A stretch of DNA of 64,000 nucleotides. It comes from Geosiphon pyriformis. Lineage: Eukaryota; Glomeromycota; Glomeromycetes; Archaeosporales; Geosiphonaceae. Position numbers and translations under genes: made by a program. Under the pieces are notes generated by a model, which had not been told where the DNA came from, did no database searches, and saw only the letters and a list, made by a program, of their open reading frames with translations. Shown here piece by piece: positions 43,792 through 55,859 of this stretch (its first letter is position 1; every line of letters begins with the position of its first letter). Where the stretch lies: NCBI GenBank assembly GCA_016748015.1, contig JAAOMT010000426.1, positions 207,113-271,112 of the forward strand, read 5' to 3'.

Positions 43792-45318
43792 TCATAAAAT
43801 TTGAGGGGCTTGTTGACCGCTCTCTTTGAAAAAATTCTGAACAATTTCAAGATGTTCATTTTTTCGGTGGGTTTGAACGACAATGATTTGAAGTTTGCTT
43901 CTCTGATTTTCAAGAATTACTTTCAATTCAGATGGTGAGATTTTTGATTCAAAAATGGTAAGATGAAGAGGAAAGTTTTGCGCCAGTCGTGCCCAAAATT
44001 TATGAGAAAGCTGAGAGCGACGGAAAAAAGAAATCTTCAGTTCTGAGAGGGAATTTGCATTAGCCAAAAAATCTAAATTTTCATCCGGAAAGTTCCTCAT
44101 TGATGAATTGATCCTCAGGATTTCCAAATTGTGACAATTGATCTGGGTAAGAAGTGGCATTTGGTTGCCAAAATGTGTGAAAAGCTCTAATTCTCTCAAT
44201 TGATTTCCCATTTTTCGAATCAGGAACATGAGAAAACTTTTTTGTTCTAAATCTGAACTTTGTGGGGGGAAATAAAAATTTCGCAAGCACATTGTTTTCA
44301 GCTGAATTTGTGATTCGATAAAGGGTATCCAAGATTCTAAATCTAAATTCTCCAGCGAGCAAAACACAAAGGCAAGTGATTCCAGCTTTAGGCAGTTTGT
44401 CATATCTTCAAGAAGTTTTGTAGTAATTTTTAGGTCATGCAGTTTTATTATTTTAAGAGTGTGAGCTTGATAGTGTAATGGCTCTAAAAGCAGAGGTGTT
44501 TTCAAATTCGAACTTATAGAAAGATTTTGTAGTTTGTGTTGTAATTTAATAAGTCGAGAAATTTGGTTGATCATGGAGTTCGGAATATCAGGGAACTTTG
44601 CGTCGAGAGTAATATCAAGTGAGACAATATGTTTGCAAATCATATTCATAGCACATAAGAGCCAAGAGAGGTTGTCTCGTTGGAGAGAATATGTACCTCT
44701 AAAACTTAAATCCAACTTGAATCGTTTCAATTTTTCAAGACCCTTGGCAATATTTAGATATTTTGTTAAATCTGGAAAATGGTATGTTCCAGGTTCAAAT
44801 ATTGTCACATTTAAATGATGAAAATTTTCTGATCTCGAAAGAATTTCATCAGATAAAAAGTTGCTGATTTTTGAAATATAAATATCGGAAGGTTTTGCCA
44901 ATTCATTCATTTCACGAAACTTATGAACCCATATAGAGATGATTTCTTGCAATTTGGGAAGCCAAAGTTCCGTGATTAAGGCTAGGTAATCAAATATGGT
45001 GGTATCATAATACCTAGGTATTTCAATCCCTATTCGTTTCAATTTATCTTTACTGTCCTTTGTGAGGCAGGATAAGAGAGTCATTGCAAATGATAATTTG
45101 GCAGTGTGAGAATTTAATAAAGATTGAAATAATAGGAATGGTTGGCTCCAAAGTATTGGTATCACCATCCGGCACCATGTTCGATTCACAAGCGCACACG
45201 AGAATAACCATGTTCCTTCACCTTTCAAATTCATCATAATTTTTAAGAAAATTTCAGAAATTAAATTTTTCGAATCTTTGATAACTTCTTGAATATTGTT
45301 ATCTGCCATTTTTAACAT
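43792..45318 (-). CDS. F-box/leucine-rich-repeat-like protein, 508 residues
   Basis: A single uninterrupted frame starts at the ATG at 45318 (a second ATG three codons on is equally possible) and encodes 508 residues. Residues 15-65 hold a degenerate F-box: SEIFLKIMMNL, WLFSCALVNRTWCRMVIPIL. F-box proteins bind Skp1 and present substrates to an SCF ubiquitin ligase. The remainder is a long series of imperfect leucine-rich units, for example LRELELFTHFGNQMPLLTQI and NLEILRINSS and LSELKISFFRRS, the likely substrate-binding surface. Large numbers of such intronless F-box genes are typical of Glomeromycotina genomes. The specific target is unknown. The frame is intact with normal amino-acid use, so it is probably a functional gene. 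Confidence 0.88.
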   Translation of the reverse strand: MLKMADNNIQEVIKDSKNLISEIFLKIMMNLKGEGTWLFSCALVNRTWCRMVIPILWSQPFLLFQSLLNSHTAKLSFAMTLLSCLTKDSKDKLKRIGIEIPRYYDTTIFDYLALITELWLPKLQEIISIWVHKFREMNELAKPSDIYISKISNFLSDEILSRSENFHHLNVTIFEPGTYHFPDLTKYLNIAKGLEKLKRFKLDLSFRGTYSLQRDNLSWLLCAMNMICKHIVSLDITLDAKFPDIPNSMINQISRLIKLQHKLQNLSISSNLKTPLLLEPLHYQAHTLKIIKLHDLKITTKLLEDMTNCLKLESLAFVFCSLENLDLESWIPFIESQIQLKTMCLRNFYFPPQSSDLEQKSFLMFLIRKMGNQLRELELFTHFGNQMPLLTQINCHNLEILRINSSMRNFPDENLDFLANANSLSELKISFFRRSQLSHKFWARLAQNFPLHLTIFESKISPSELKVILENQRSKLQIIVVQTHRKNEHLEIVQNFFKESGQQAPQIL

Positions 45319-47219
45319 TTGAAAAGAAATTCATTAAGGAAAAAAGTTGGAAAGGGTGTGCCCCAGGTTGCATTATGTTCGATCATCCTGTAAAGAAATA
45401 TCTATAGTAAAAGTGTATATGTAGCACGTCCCAAAAATGGTTAATCTCTTGGTAGAAATTTGTACGCAATTCAAATTCTTTTTGATTTACTTACCAACCA
45501 ACCAACCAACCAACGACTATGATCATCTTTGGTCTAGGTGTTAATAAGCTTACGAGATTGATTATATAATGGGATCTAAAACTGAAGGTGTCTCTTAACT
45601 TTTTCTGAGAACCGATTTTACCAAGGATTAAAAAATCATGTGGCTTTTCTTTATAGAAGAGTAAGGCTCTAAAAATATTTTTACAGATATTTTAAAAATT
45701 ACCAAACCATCATGTTATTTAGTTGAATATTTCCCTTCCTTATGAGAGAAATGAATTAGTGACTAGTTTATGAATTCTTATTTTATTAATTTTACACTCA
45801 CATAATATATTTTTAAAAATAAAACTTGTATTGTTTGTGATACTTTGCAAACCATGACATATATATTAAATAACATATAAAAATTTTTTGTTCAAGATTT
45901 TCAAATGCTAGGCAGAATTAACTTTATCTTTTGAAAATATCATAAAAATTTTAACCATTTTAAAAAGCTCTTATTTTAAAAAATAAACAAAAACCAAATA
46001 AATACTTAATGTTTTTATAGAAAAAAGTCATATTAATCATTAATTCTTAGAATATAAAAAAAATTTAAATAATAAAATTCAATATTGTAATAGTATCAAT
46101 AATTTATAAATAAAACAAATAATAGATTTTTCCAATTTATGAAAATAAAATATTTAATAATTAAACAGCAAAAATTAAAAGTTGATGAAATTTTTTTATC
46201 TTATATTAGTAAAGACAATTTTTTTATTTAAATATTTTAAGTCTTTAAGAATGAAAAAATAAAGTTCAAAATAATATTTTAAACATGATTATTCTTGAAT
46301 TTCTTTATACCTTTAAAACACAATTTTTAATGAAAATAATAAGAAATTGTTTAATTAAATGACTAATATTTAAGTTAGTTTTAAGATAATTTATTAAAAT
46401 TTAGATTTTAAAAAGATTAAAGAAGAACACATCTTAGAAAATGCTAAAAACCCAGCAATACTATATATTGTATTTGAATTACCATAAAGACAATTATTAA
46501 GAGCTTGTCAGCACAAATGGTAATCAAGTTAATTCTTCAAAAGAAATAATTTCGCAAAGTTTCTTATTTTTGATGAAAATTGAAATAGATCTTTTCGAAA
46601 TTAATTTTAATGTTTCATTGAAAATTTCTAGTAAACATTCCAAATGGTGAATCAATGATGGAATTCTTTTTTCAACATTAAAATTCTAAGAATTTAATCA
46701 AAAATCCAACATCATTCGCTGAATTCTTACACATTCAAAATGTTATGGAGAAACTTTACCAAATAAAAGGAATTACTTTGAGAATGTAATAGAAAATTCT
46801 AATTTGAATAATATGCTCAATTTACTATTCAAAAAGGCTTTGAAATTCCGAGATAAACTGCAAATCATTTATTTTCTAATTTTTAACCTGCCAAGAATTA
46901 CTTGGGTGTCAGATAATGGAACTAAAATGTGGTCGATCCTTTGTTTGGATGTTCCGATTTGCCTAGTGTCTGCATCAATTTAACGGAATTTAATTTGTTC
47001 AGAACTTTCTTGAAAAAATGTTGTGGAAATAATTTGCTTAGAAATTTCGCCAATAAAAGAACCACAAAGGTTCAGCTTCTGCCTTTATCTTTTCGAACTC
47101 TCTGAGACATTCATTTTATTATTTTTCTTAAAATTTCCCTTATAAAGTCTTGCTGCTTTTTAAGCAACTTTTAAAATCCTAATTACTCCTTCAACTTCTC
47201 AGAAAAAGACTTTGTAAAA
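45319..47219. other. AT-rich intergenic DNA
   Basis: A 1.9-kb gap between divergently transcribed genes, so it contains both promoters. An ACCA repeat lies at about 45493-45512. Nothing else was recognised. Confidence 0.5.
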
Positions 47220-47960
47220 ATGTCAGGACCATTACCAACTGGTTGGCAAGAAGCTGTAAGTAATTCTATCTAAAATTTTTCATGTATAAAACATCTTTAA
47301 ACAAATATTAACCATTTTTCTATGGCTACTTTTAATAGTATGATTATAATACTCGACGGTTATATTGTAAGCCCTTTTAATTTTCGAATCATGTTTTTTA
47401 TCTTATTACAATAAGGATTGAGAAAATTCATTTTTCCAAAAATTAACTCTTTAATTTATTTAAATTTTGAACAGATATTAACACTAAGACGGCAGAGACC
47501 ACATGGGTAGGTGAACTTTTGAAATTGTTCATTTGAAAATATACAGATTTTTATTCTTTCCAAAGTTAAAAAAACCAATATCTACCTATCTTTTTAGAGT
47601 GATCCACGTTCTCAACCTCAACACAATCAAGCAAGCTATCCCCCAATTAACTATGTTGAACAACAACAACAACAACAACAACAACAAAATCAACTACTTA
47701 ATCATCAATATCCCAATCAGCATTATCCTCAAAATCAGCCTTTTTACCTTATTATACCTGGCCAGAACCCAGCACAACAGCCTTATCATAATTCTCTAGG
47801 TGGGTCTTTAAAACCTCGTCGTCAAGGAACTTACCCACCTCCACAATATCAAAATCCCTATCAAAATTCCCAAGTATATCAACCACTACAACAATCCTCG
47901 TACACTTCTTCTGCTGCTCCTCAACAATATCAACAGCGACCAAACCAACCTATCAATTAA
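47220..47960 (+). CDS. WW-domain protein with Gln/Pro/Tyr-rich tail, 152 residues
   Basis: Exons 47220-47255, 47339-47366, 47475-47506 and 47598-47960 give 152 residues. The first three exons (12, 9.3 and 10.7 codons) assemble one WW domain: LPTGWQEAYDYNTRRLYYIN, then TKTAETTWSDPR. It has the two signature Trp about 22 residues apart and a final Pro, the fold that binds Pro-rich ligands (PPxY-type). The donor used after TTW is GTAGGT at 47507; the alternative GTGAAC four bases on leads to a stop. The rest is a low-complexity tail with a run of Gln (CAA repeats at about 47659-47686) and QYQNPYQNSQVYQPLQQSS, typical of prion-like or adaptor tails. The partner and pathway are unknown. Confidence 0.85.
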
Positions 47961-48618
47961 AGTGGACCACGGGAACCAGGGTTTCCTTTTAGACCTAATG
48001 TAAAAATTTAAGCTCAGCCCTCTCAAATAAAGTAAAAGTCTCTTCTTCAAGTCACTAGACCAATAAGAGTAATTATCCCCTTAATACCTTTCTAACAAAG
48101 ACATCCTCAACAGAATGGCTAAAGAAAGGGAAAGCTAGAATTGGAAAATGAACAATCCTGGTATAATTGCAAACCAAAGAACTGGAAAGACGTGTCTATT
48201 CGAGTGAATTAGAAATGCAAATGAAATAATACAATTTTAGCCCTTCACCCACGGTTTGTTATTTAGATATACTAAAGGTTTCAATATTTTTGCATGAGAA
48301 TTTTCTCAACATTACATATTTTTCCCAAAATTAGAATTGACATTAGTAAAATTATGTAAAAAAAAATTAAAAAGTTCAAAATAGATGTAGGCATTTCGAG
48401 ATTCATATTGTTATTTCAAAGTTTTCGATTGAGCTTGTAAAATGGCAGGCTCGAGTTTTTTTAAAGATTAATTTTATAATTAGTTTTCCCAAATATGTGT
48501 GCATTTGTCATATATTTCTGAATTTTTTCAAAGACAAAAAGCCAAAAGACAAGCTTTCCATTGATTATTAGGCATTTACTATTTGCTTGAACATTATCTA
48601 ATGGTTTTTCATTGCTGC

Positions 48619-49140
48619 TAAAGGTTGTAAATGCTAATTTGGATTTTGTCTTCTTCTTCTTTGTCTTTTTCTTCTTTGTCTTCTTCTTCTTTGTCTTCTT
48701 CTTCTTTGTCTTCGGAGTCATCAGAGTCGTCAGAGTTATCATCATTGTTGCTTTGCTGTTGTTTAACCACTTCTGGAGGTACTGTCCAATGTCGGCACTT
48801 AACTACAATTGGTTTTGTTTCACTGCAAATTGTAAGTTCACAAAGTTCGTAATCTAGAAGGGTCTTTACTTTCTTCAACCATTCATTTCCAATGATTATG
48901 ATATAATCTTTTGCTTCTGATACTTTCATATCAGTCTCAATGCATACTCCATTGATTTGAATAGGAATAGCTTTGACAATGCCAAGGCCTTTCTTTTTAT
49001 CTCCGTAAATGTTTGGTCATTGAGTGGATAGATGCTCGAATCTCAATGAAAAATATTTTATTGTTTATTTGAATAAAATTTCGAAATTTTTTTAAAGAAA
49101 CCCATATTTTCTTATTTAGCACACTCAAATCAACGGCTCC
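48619..49140 (-). mobile_element. Fragment of a Ty3/Gypsy-type retroelement protease region
   Basis: The minus strand reads NIYGDKKKGLGIVKAIPIQI, then NGVCIETDMKVSEAKDY, IGNEWLKKVKTLLDYELCEL and KPIVVKCRHWTVPPE. I recognise this as the C-terminal half of the retropepsin-like domain of Glomeromycotina Ty3/Gypsy-like elements. The catalytic Asp-Ser/Thr-Gly is not visible; the upstream part is frame-shifted and AT-rich. It ends in an acidic tail encoded by an imperfect 12-15-bp repeat (units like KEEED, 48645-48720). No LTR, integrase or RT was found nearby, so this is an isolated fragment. Confidence 0.65.
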
Positions 49141-49429
49141 AGAAATTTTTTTTTCACTCACTTATTATTAATAAAAAAAAAAACTTTTCAGTATGTTGCC
49201 GTATACAATTAATATATATTTTCTTAAGACTTATCATCATAATTTACATAAAATAAAATCCTTTGGGCTCATGATTAGGATCAAAAGATGCTTCTCGAGA
49301 GACCTAATTCTGCTTTTGATCATATTCCCAGTTTTTTCAAATAATCTTGAAATTTTTTAGACCATAGTTTTGAATAATTCCAATTTAAAAAATTGAAATA
49401 TCATCTCATTATTCACCTAATTTTACATT

Positions 49430-50086
49430 TCAAACTCTCTGAAAAGATGATATCAAAAAAACCATCACTTCCTGACAAATCATCGATGCCTGATCAATTC
49501 CAAATCCTTTCTGCTCATCTGTCAAAGATATACATGCAATATATGCCTGTAAAAGTTTCCCCAAAAACTCGGGATCATTTCGAAAATCTTTAGGTCCAAC
49601 TGCCTGCGAAACATACTTATCAAGTTCAACACATCGACAATAATCTGCCAAATGATGGAAATTTCTGAGTTGTTCTTGAAACTCTTTAAAATTAGCTATA
49701 ACTGATTTCTTGAGGTTATTTTTTGTAAGACTCTTAATCATTAATTGAAGATGGAATTCACTCGATAGTTGGATGTTACCGATCTCTGCAAGATTCTCAA
49801 AATCCTGCGATAAAAAAATGTTATTTGGATTAACAGCGGCGTCCCTTTGCAATAGACCAATTGTAAACAAGCTTCGTTGATTAATGCGAGGCAAGCGAGA
49901 ACGGAATTCAGGCATGATATTTGATGGTGCTTTGATCAATTGATCCAACATTTCTTGTGATTTTTCCTCATCTTGTACTAAATTTTTATTGGATTGCGGT
50001 TTTTGGCGGAGTGGAATTGCAGTTTTAGGAGTGAGGATTCGATTAACTATGATGTGGTCAGCTAGTTGAAAAACTCGTCGAAGCAT
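49430..50086 (-). CDS. Putative mitochondrial protein, possibly an mL57-like RNase III-fold ribosomal protein
   Basis: An intronless frame runs from the ATG at 50086 to 49430 (218 residues). The N terminus (LRRVFQLADHIIVNRILTP) is basic and amphipathic with almost no acidic residues, as in a mitochondrial presequence. The body contains LPRINQRSLFTIGLL, NPNNIFLSQDFENLAEIGNI, FHHLADYCRCVELDKYVSQA and GKLLQAYIACISL. Layout and length recall the RNase III-like fold of fungal mitochondrial large-subunit protein mL57 (MRPL15), which has no nuclease activity. I hold this assignment weakly, from memory of the pattern only. The gene lies tail to tail with nothing recognisable, about 0.8 kb from tRNA-Leu. 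Confidence 0.75.
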   Translation of the reverse strand: MLRRVFQLADHIIVNRILTPKTAIPLRQKPQSNKNLVQDEEKSQEMLDQLIKAPSNIMPEFRSRLPRINQRSLFTIGLLQRDAAVNPNNIFLSQDFENLAEIGNIQLSSEFHLQLMIKSLTKNNLKKSVIANFKEFQEQLRNFHHLADYCRCVELDKYVSQAVGPKDFRNDPEFLGKLLQAYIACISLTDEQKGFGIDQASMICQEVMVFLISSFQRV

Positions 50087-50876
50087 TTTTCCGGAGTTGA
50101 AATTTTAAAAAAAAAAAAAAAAAGACAATTTTCACTTTGGTATTATTCTTGCTGAAATTAAGCAATCTTTTGATTCGTATATCTGCGTTGATGAGAGCTT
50201 GAGTCAGGATTTTAACAGTTCATGTTGATAATGAATCATACTTAAAACTTCAACTATTATTATCTAAACTATGTCAGGTGATTAAAAAAATTGTTTTTTA
50301 CTCCCAACCAGAATAAAAATTTTATGATAAATCTCACCATTTACAGTAATATATTTAACGAATCCACAAAATACTTGAATAACGGTTTGGAAAAGTTTGT
50401 AAGAAAAAACTGAAAATCTTTTTCCCATTTGTAGAATTTTGGGGTCGATCCAATTCAAAAAACGCCTAATATCACTTCGTATTTCATGACCAAAAGCTGT
50501 CTAATCTAATCTAATCAAAAAACTTTGAACTCGATAAGGTTTTTTGTAATCGAAGTAATATCAGGTCATTACTCAATAACAAAAAAAGCAATTATTCATA
50601 AAAAGTCAAGGGGAGAATTAACAATTCCATCTCTTTCATTGTTTGAATCTTTGAAAAGTTTTATCGTATATTGGTAAATTGGAATTTATTAATAATATAT
50701 TGCATCTTCAATTGAAGTTACAAAACGCCTGGAATTCTTACTCGTAATAAATAAACTTTATCAATTTTGATAATGAGTTAGTTATATATCTCAAAACTAT
50801 AATCATCTATTTAAAGGGAAACTTGAATTTTTCTCCTTTCCATCACGAAAGTAAAATTGTTAACATAGAATAATAT
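50087..50876. other. Intergenic DNA
   Basis: The promoter side of the gene ending at 50086 and the 3' flank of the tRNA. A run of A follows the leader at 50107-50123. No other feature was seen. Confidence 0.5.
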
Positions 50877-50958
50877 TGAGGAGGGTGGGATTCGAACCCA
50901 CGCCTCCGAAGAGACCACGGCCTTAACGTGGCGCCTTAGACCGCTCGGCCACCTCCCC
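50877..50958 (-). tRNA. tRNA-Leu (anticodon AAG)
   Basis: The minus strand folds as a class II tRNA. The acceptor stem is GGGGAGG with CCTCCTC (one G-U pair). The D arm begins TGGCCGAGCGG. The anticodon stem is CCACG/CGTGG around the loop TTAAGGC, giving anticodon AAG (Leu, CUU codons after inosine editing). A long variable arm (TCTCTTCGGAGG) and the T arm GTGGGTTCGAATCCCAC follow. The discriminator base is A and CCA is not encoded. No intron is present. Internal A and B box promoter sequences (GTGGCCGAGCGG, GGTTCGAATCC) are intact, so it should be transcribed by RNA polymerase III. Confidence 0.96.
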
Positions 50959-51320
50959 ATCTTATCTTTATAAGTAGCTTTATTACACTTTAAAGCTTTA
51001 ATACTTATTACACAAACGATTGTCTAAGAAATTTCATAGTTTTAAGTTCTAATAGATTAGTTTCATTTTTAAGTTCAATCTTGTTACCCAAGTTCCATCT
51101 TAGTTATGCAGAGTGTTTCAAGAAATCATAATGATTGACTATTATGTCATCGTGTGATATTCCTATTTTTCTGTTCTTTGTTGGGAAATTGTCCAGAATT
51201 GTTGGTCTCACATGATGCATACAAAGAAAGAAATACATATCTCTAATATTCTTCATTAATCTCAGCATTTTTGTTTGTTATGATCATTGTCAAATTATCA
51301 AGAAACCATTTTACTTAATA

Positions 51321-53591
51321 ATGGAAACAGAAGAGCACAAAATAATCAACGACTTTCTTCAATTGAAGCTCGATGAACCTGATGTCTACAGTTCACTGTT
51401 TGATCGTGGGGACCAAAGCTCTGAATCTGAAGATGAAATGAGAATAGAAATAGATTTTACCTCAGAAAAGATAGACAAACGAATAAAATCAGAAATTATA
51501 GTATCTTTGGAGGAACCACTATTGCAATCATTCAATAAGATGCGTATTGATGACCACGAGCCAGAGTACATGGAAGAAGAGTTAGAGTTTGGTGAGCTAC
51601 AGCCACTATTTGGCCTTGAAACTTTAGGCACAATTCAAGAATTTATAGAAGAAGATATAGCAATATATCGAAAATGCATCAAATGCTATGAAATCATCGA
51701 TACAGTAAAATGGTGCAGAAGCTGCAGTGATCAATATTTTCGATCGTGTTTTTCATATTGGACTACGGGAAACCATGAACTAGATATATTTCTTAGACAA
51801 TCACAGCTTGATGCTCGTAAAGTTTCAGAGATTTTAGAATTTGTCAACTATAATCAATTTTTCGAGATAAAATTTTTTGAAGAAATAAAAGAATGTATTT
51901 TCTCCTCTGGAATATGGAGGGACGGCCCGATTGAAGGTTGGAATTTCAGCCGGAACAAATGGAATAGGCGTGCAAACCAAAAGGTCACTCTGAAAATATT
52001 CAAAAATAGCGAAAATAATCCGGGAAAAATATATAGACAGGTATTATACTCAATTTAATGAGGTTTCGAATTTTTCTACGCTTTTACTATGTAAAAATTG
52101 ATTTGTTTGACTTTTATACACAATCTCAAGCTTTTGTCGATTTTGCAACTTGCCAAAGATTCAAATGATTTTAATTCGAGAATTCGTTGCTTTGGGATCT
52201 CACGAAATGTGCACACTGGCGAATTTTTTCTAATATATGAATATTCAGAAAAATGGAATATTTATGAATATCTACAGAGAAATCAATCAAGCTTCAACTG
52301 GCATCAAAAGCTCTTTCTATTAAATGGTATAGCTCGAGATTTGGCCATCACGCATCAGAATAGATACATTCATGGGGATTTTCACAATAGCAAGATAATA
52401 TCACGTTCAAAGGGCCTATTTCTAATCACAGAGATTATTAATGAAAAAGATGGTGAACCTAGTGTACCTTCCTTAGTCGAAAAATCAATGAATTCCCTGA
52501 TTCCTTTTATAGCTCCAGAAGTTTTGTTGGGAAACGCCTATACGTCAGCAGCGGATATTTATAGTTTTGGTGTCCTGATGTGGGCTCTGCTTAATGGAAA
52601 TAACCCCTTTCCAAATCATGCTGACGACTCAAATCTAATTTTCAAAATTTACAAAGGCTTACGCCCTGAAATCTCTTCCTGCAAACCTAGGTGTTACATT
52701 GAATTAATGCGTCGCTGTTGGGATTTTGAGCCAAATAAACGCCCGAAAGCTGAAGAATTAGTACACCTGTTCGCAAAATGGCAGGTGTATTGCAAATCCT
52801 ATCCCTCCTCAGGGATATATTTTGAATTTACCGACGAGCAAGCGTGTCGCGTTTCAACTGCTTTACTCCCGACAATTTGTAACACAGAACAAATCCCACC
52901 GAACAGAATTCCAAAGTCCTTGTTTACAGGTCAGCTAAATTGGAACACTGAATCTTTGGCTCAACGGGGAAATGATTATTTCAAATGGATAAGTAAGGAA
53001 TGCTTTTATATTTGGAGAGTTTTGTGTCATTATTGATATTTAATATTATTTTAGCATTGAGATTTGGGAGAGGTGAAACTTATTCGTCAAATGATCAATT
53101 TGCTGGTATTTTATTCATATTTTGCTGGTGCTTGTAAATTTAACATTCAAATGCTTGAAAAGTTTATCTATTCATCAAGGGATGAACGCGAAGTTAGCTT
53201 TATTATCTTTACGAGCACAAAATGAAGGTAGATTTTCAAAATTGTACGAATGCTATATTTTTCTTTGAAAAGTGTTCCCAAGTTATAATATGTTACTTTT
53301 ATATTAAAAATAGACTCAGATGCCTTTTCGAGATTTTCCTTTGATGAAGGTATTGGATCTTGCCCAAGTCTGGTTTCTTCATCAGCTCAAACTCGAAACT
53401 AAAAAGTTTTGCTTTCTTTCAGACCTTATTTATGATAGTGCTCGTAACTTTGAGACAGAACGTAAGTGAAAGATTAATTATTTTATGAGGTTTGTTGATA
53501 ATGCGAAAAAGTAATTTAATTGGAAATCCTTACTTTAGTTCTCGAGCTTGACAAGTGGGCATATTTAGACAGTCTAAATTCCATTTTGTGA
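51321..53591 (+). CDS. Kinase-fold protein (TKL-like, Glomeromycotina type), probably a pseudokinase
   Basis: Exons 51321-52040, 52131-52992, 53055-53105, 53180-53227, 53314-53349, 53423-53461 and 53539-53591 give 602 residues. An acidic N-terminal region precedes a Cys-containing segment (CIKCYEIIDTVKWCRSC) and FLRQSQLDARKVSEILEFV, the usual lead-in to this fungal kinase family. The kinase domain runs from about residue 195 to 460. It keeps VTLKIF (Lys 225), an APE-like motif (PFIAPEVLLGNAYTSAADIY, then SFGVLMWALLNG) and RPKAEEL. The catalytic loop is HGDFHNSKII, where the metal-binding Asn is Lys, and the DFG position reads TEI. It therefore should not phosphorylate normally. The C-terminal tail is built from four tiny exons of 51, 48, 36 and 39 nt, all flanked by phase-1 introns. 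Relatives in this lineage number in the hundreds; this one's partners are unknown. Confidence 0.86.
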
Positions 53592-55859
53592 AAGAGCCAA
53601 GGGTATTTCACTTCAAAAAAATCTTGATTGTACTTAAATTCTTTTTAAGGATTAATTTTTAAAATAAAATGTTCGATTTCGGTAAAATGAATCAAATAGT
53701 ACTTTGGGTTTTTCTAATGCTCTTTAATGTTTCCATGATGATGAAATTAATATAAACCGAAATGTCGCCACGGACTTTAGGTTTTAAGTCCCGGACCTAT
53801 TCGACGACGGTTGGAAAGTTTTCGGAATTTAAATTGACAAATCAAAAATTATGAAGAATAATGCATTTTAAAAATTAAAGAGAAATTACTACATAATAAT
53901 GAGATGGGCCAATTAAAATGAAATTAAAATATTATGTGAAGGTTCAAATCAGTTTATTTATAATAAAATACTCAATAAAATAATCAGTTTCAATAAAATT
54001 CAGTTTTACAATATAGAAAGTAAAGATAAAAAATCTTTTTGTTTAATAAATAAATTTATTGAAATGATCAATTTTATTTTCTTAATTTAAGTGACAAATT
54101 AATTATTGATTTTTAAAAAATTTATGCAAAGATTTTAATATATAATCAATTTATGATATTAAAATGTAAAATTTCTCATTTTTTGAAATTATTATTTTTC
54201 AAAATTCAAATAATTAAAGACTGATTTATTTGGCTTAATTATTATTTATTTAATCTGTTTTTTTTTTCTTTATTCATTTTCTCTTGACTTTTTTTCATAA
54301 GTTTCCATGAATTTATGAAAATGGCACTAGTTTTTTTAAATGAAATTTTTTAAAGAATTTTCAAGATAAAATTTTCATACATCTAGTTATTAAATTATCA
54401 ATATCCTATTGTTTTGATTCATCTCTGTTAAAATTCAGTCCTCAAAAATGGCAATAACTTTTCTTTTACCTGAACATCATTAATATAAATTGGCTGTAGT
54501 GTAGAGAAAAGATTCTGAAAGTTTTAGCACAAAGTTCTATTGAATTTTTCCTCAAGAAAACTTTCAAAAAAACTCTTCATATTAGGTCTTGAGCCATGCA
54601 AATTTATGCCAATAGAAAGGGTTAAAACGCTTAACTTAGGTATGGATATTAAAATTTTGATTTTAATGGTCCCATTATTACTTTTTCCTTTTTATATTTG
54701 TCGATATAATGAATATGAATTCAATTTTTAGTCGAAAAATATCATTGAATCCTATGAATTGGGATTTTTTCGGTGTTAATGACCTATAATTATAAATAAT
54801 CTGTCACAGTGCAAAATTTCCCAAAAGTGTGTACCTTAACCCTGAAAGGGTTGGTTTTCTAGAAAATTTATATAGGATCGCGAAAACTATGACAAAAAAA
54901 TTAGAAATATATATATTTAAAGGAATTAATTCTAATTTTCCTATTAAAATTTATAATTAAGGAAATGAGACAAAAATCTGAAGGTTTAAAGATACTTTAA
55001 ATTATATACTCCATCCGCAATCTCATTCTTCTTTTGTTGAAACAAGAAGCGATTCTAGCATGATATAACAGTGTATCCGAAAATAGCTGCAATCATTGCT
55101 TTGATCATCTAGATTTGAAAGTAAAATATAATACTTTTGAAAGTATCGAAATCGGTAGAAAAAAATTAATAAGAAAAATTTTCGATATGATGGTAACGAC
55201 AAATCTTTATTAAAACAGCAATGATTTAGATTAATAATTGGGTAAATGTAAAGATTAATATGTAAGGTAAATTTCAAACTCATTTATCTCAAGTTAGTAT
55301 TTTTTAATGTCTTAATGGTTAAATAAGTTTTTTATAAAGTTGAGACCAGTTTCGATTAAAATGATGGTCTCAGCATACTGAATTCATTTGGAGTTTAATA
55401 TTAAAATTTAAAACATTTATATACAAATAAATTTAAAAAGGCAATTTCTAACTAGATTCAATAGAGCTTGAAAACCTATATTTCGTGACAGCCATTCGAT
55501 ATTAATCGGTAGTTTGTGCAAACAAAAAGTTTAAGGTTTGTTATATTTTTTATTGCTTAGGAGAATATTTATCCTAAGTACTATCTCAAAAAATGGCTAG
55601 TGGTTACATTTATCAAAATTAAAAAGTAAAACAAGGGTTCAAATGTTGCGTTGTTGACACGATGATCAACTGTGAACCAATAAGCGTATTCCCAAGCCCT
55701 AAAGAAAAAACAATAATTCTTGTCCTTTTAAAAACGTTCCAAACTGAAAACTGAAAATTTATTTACAATATATTACCCAATGGATTGGATAATTAAAATT
55801 GTGTGAATCTCTCAACTTTTGGATCTATTGTAACACATCAATAGTAGATATTCCAAGGT
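53592..55859. other. AT-rich intergenic DNA
   Basis: About 2.3 kb without a recognisable gene. Short plus- and minus-strand frames (for example 54540-54731 and 55023-55283) are AT-driven. The left end is the 3' flank of the kinase-like gene, and the right end borders the Fanzor relic. Confidence 0.5.

Noticed and set aside
48631-48852. Plus-strand frame with repeated SSLSSSS
   Set aside because: It is the reverse strand of the acidic repeat in the retroelement fragment.
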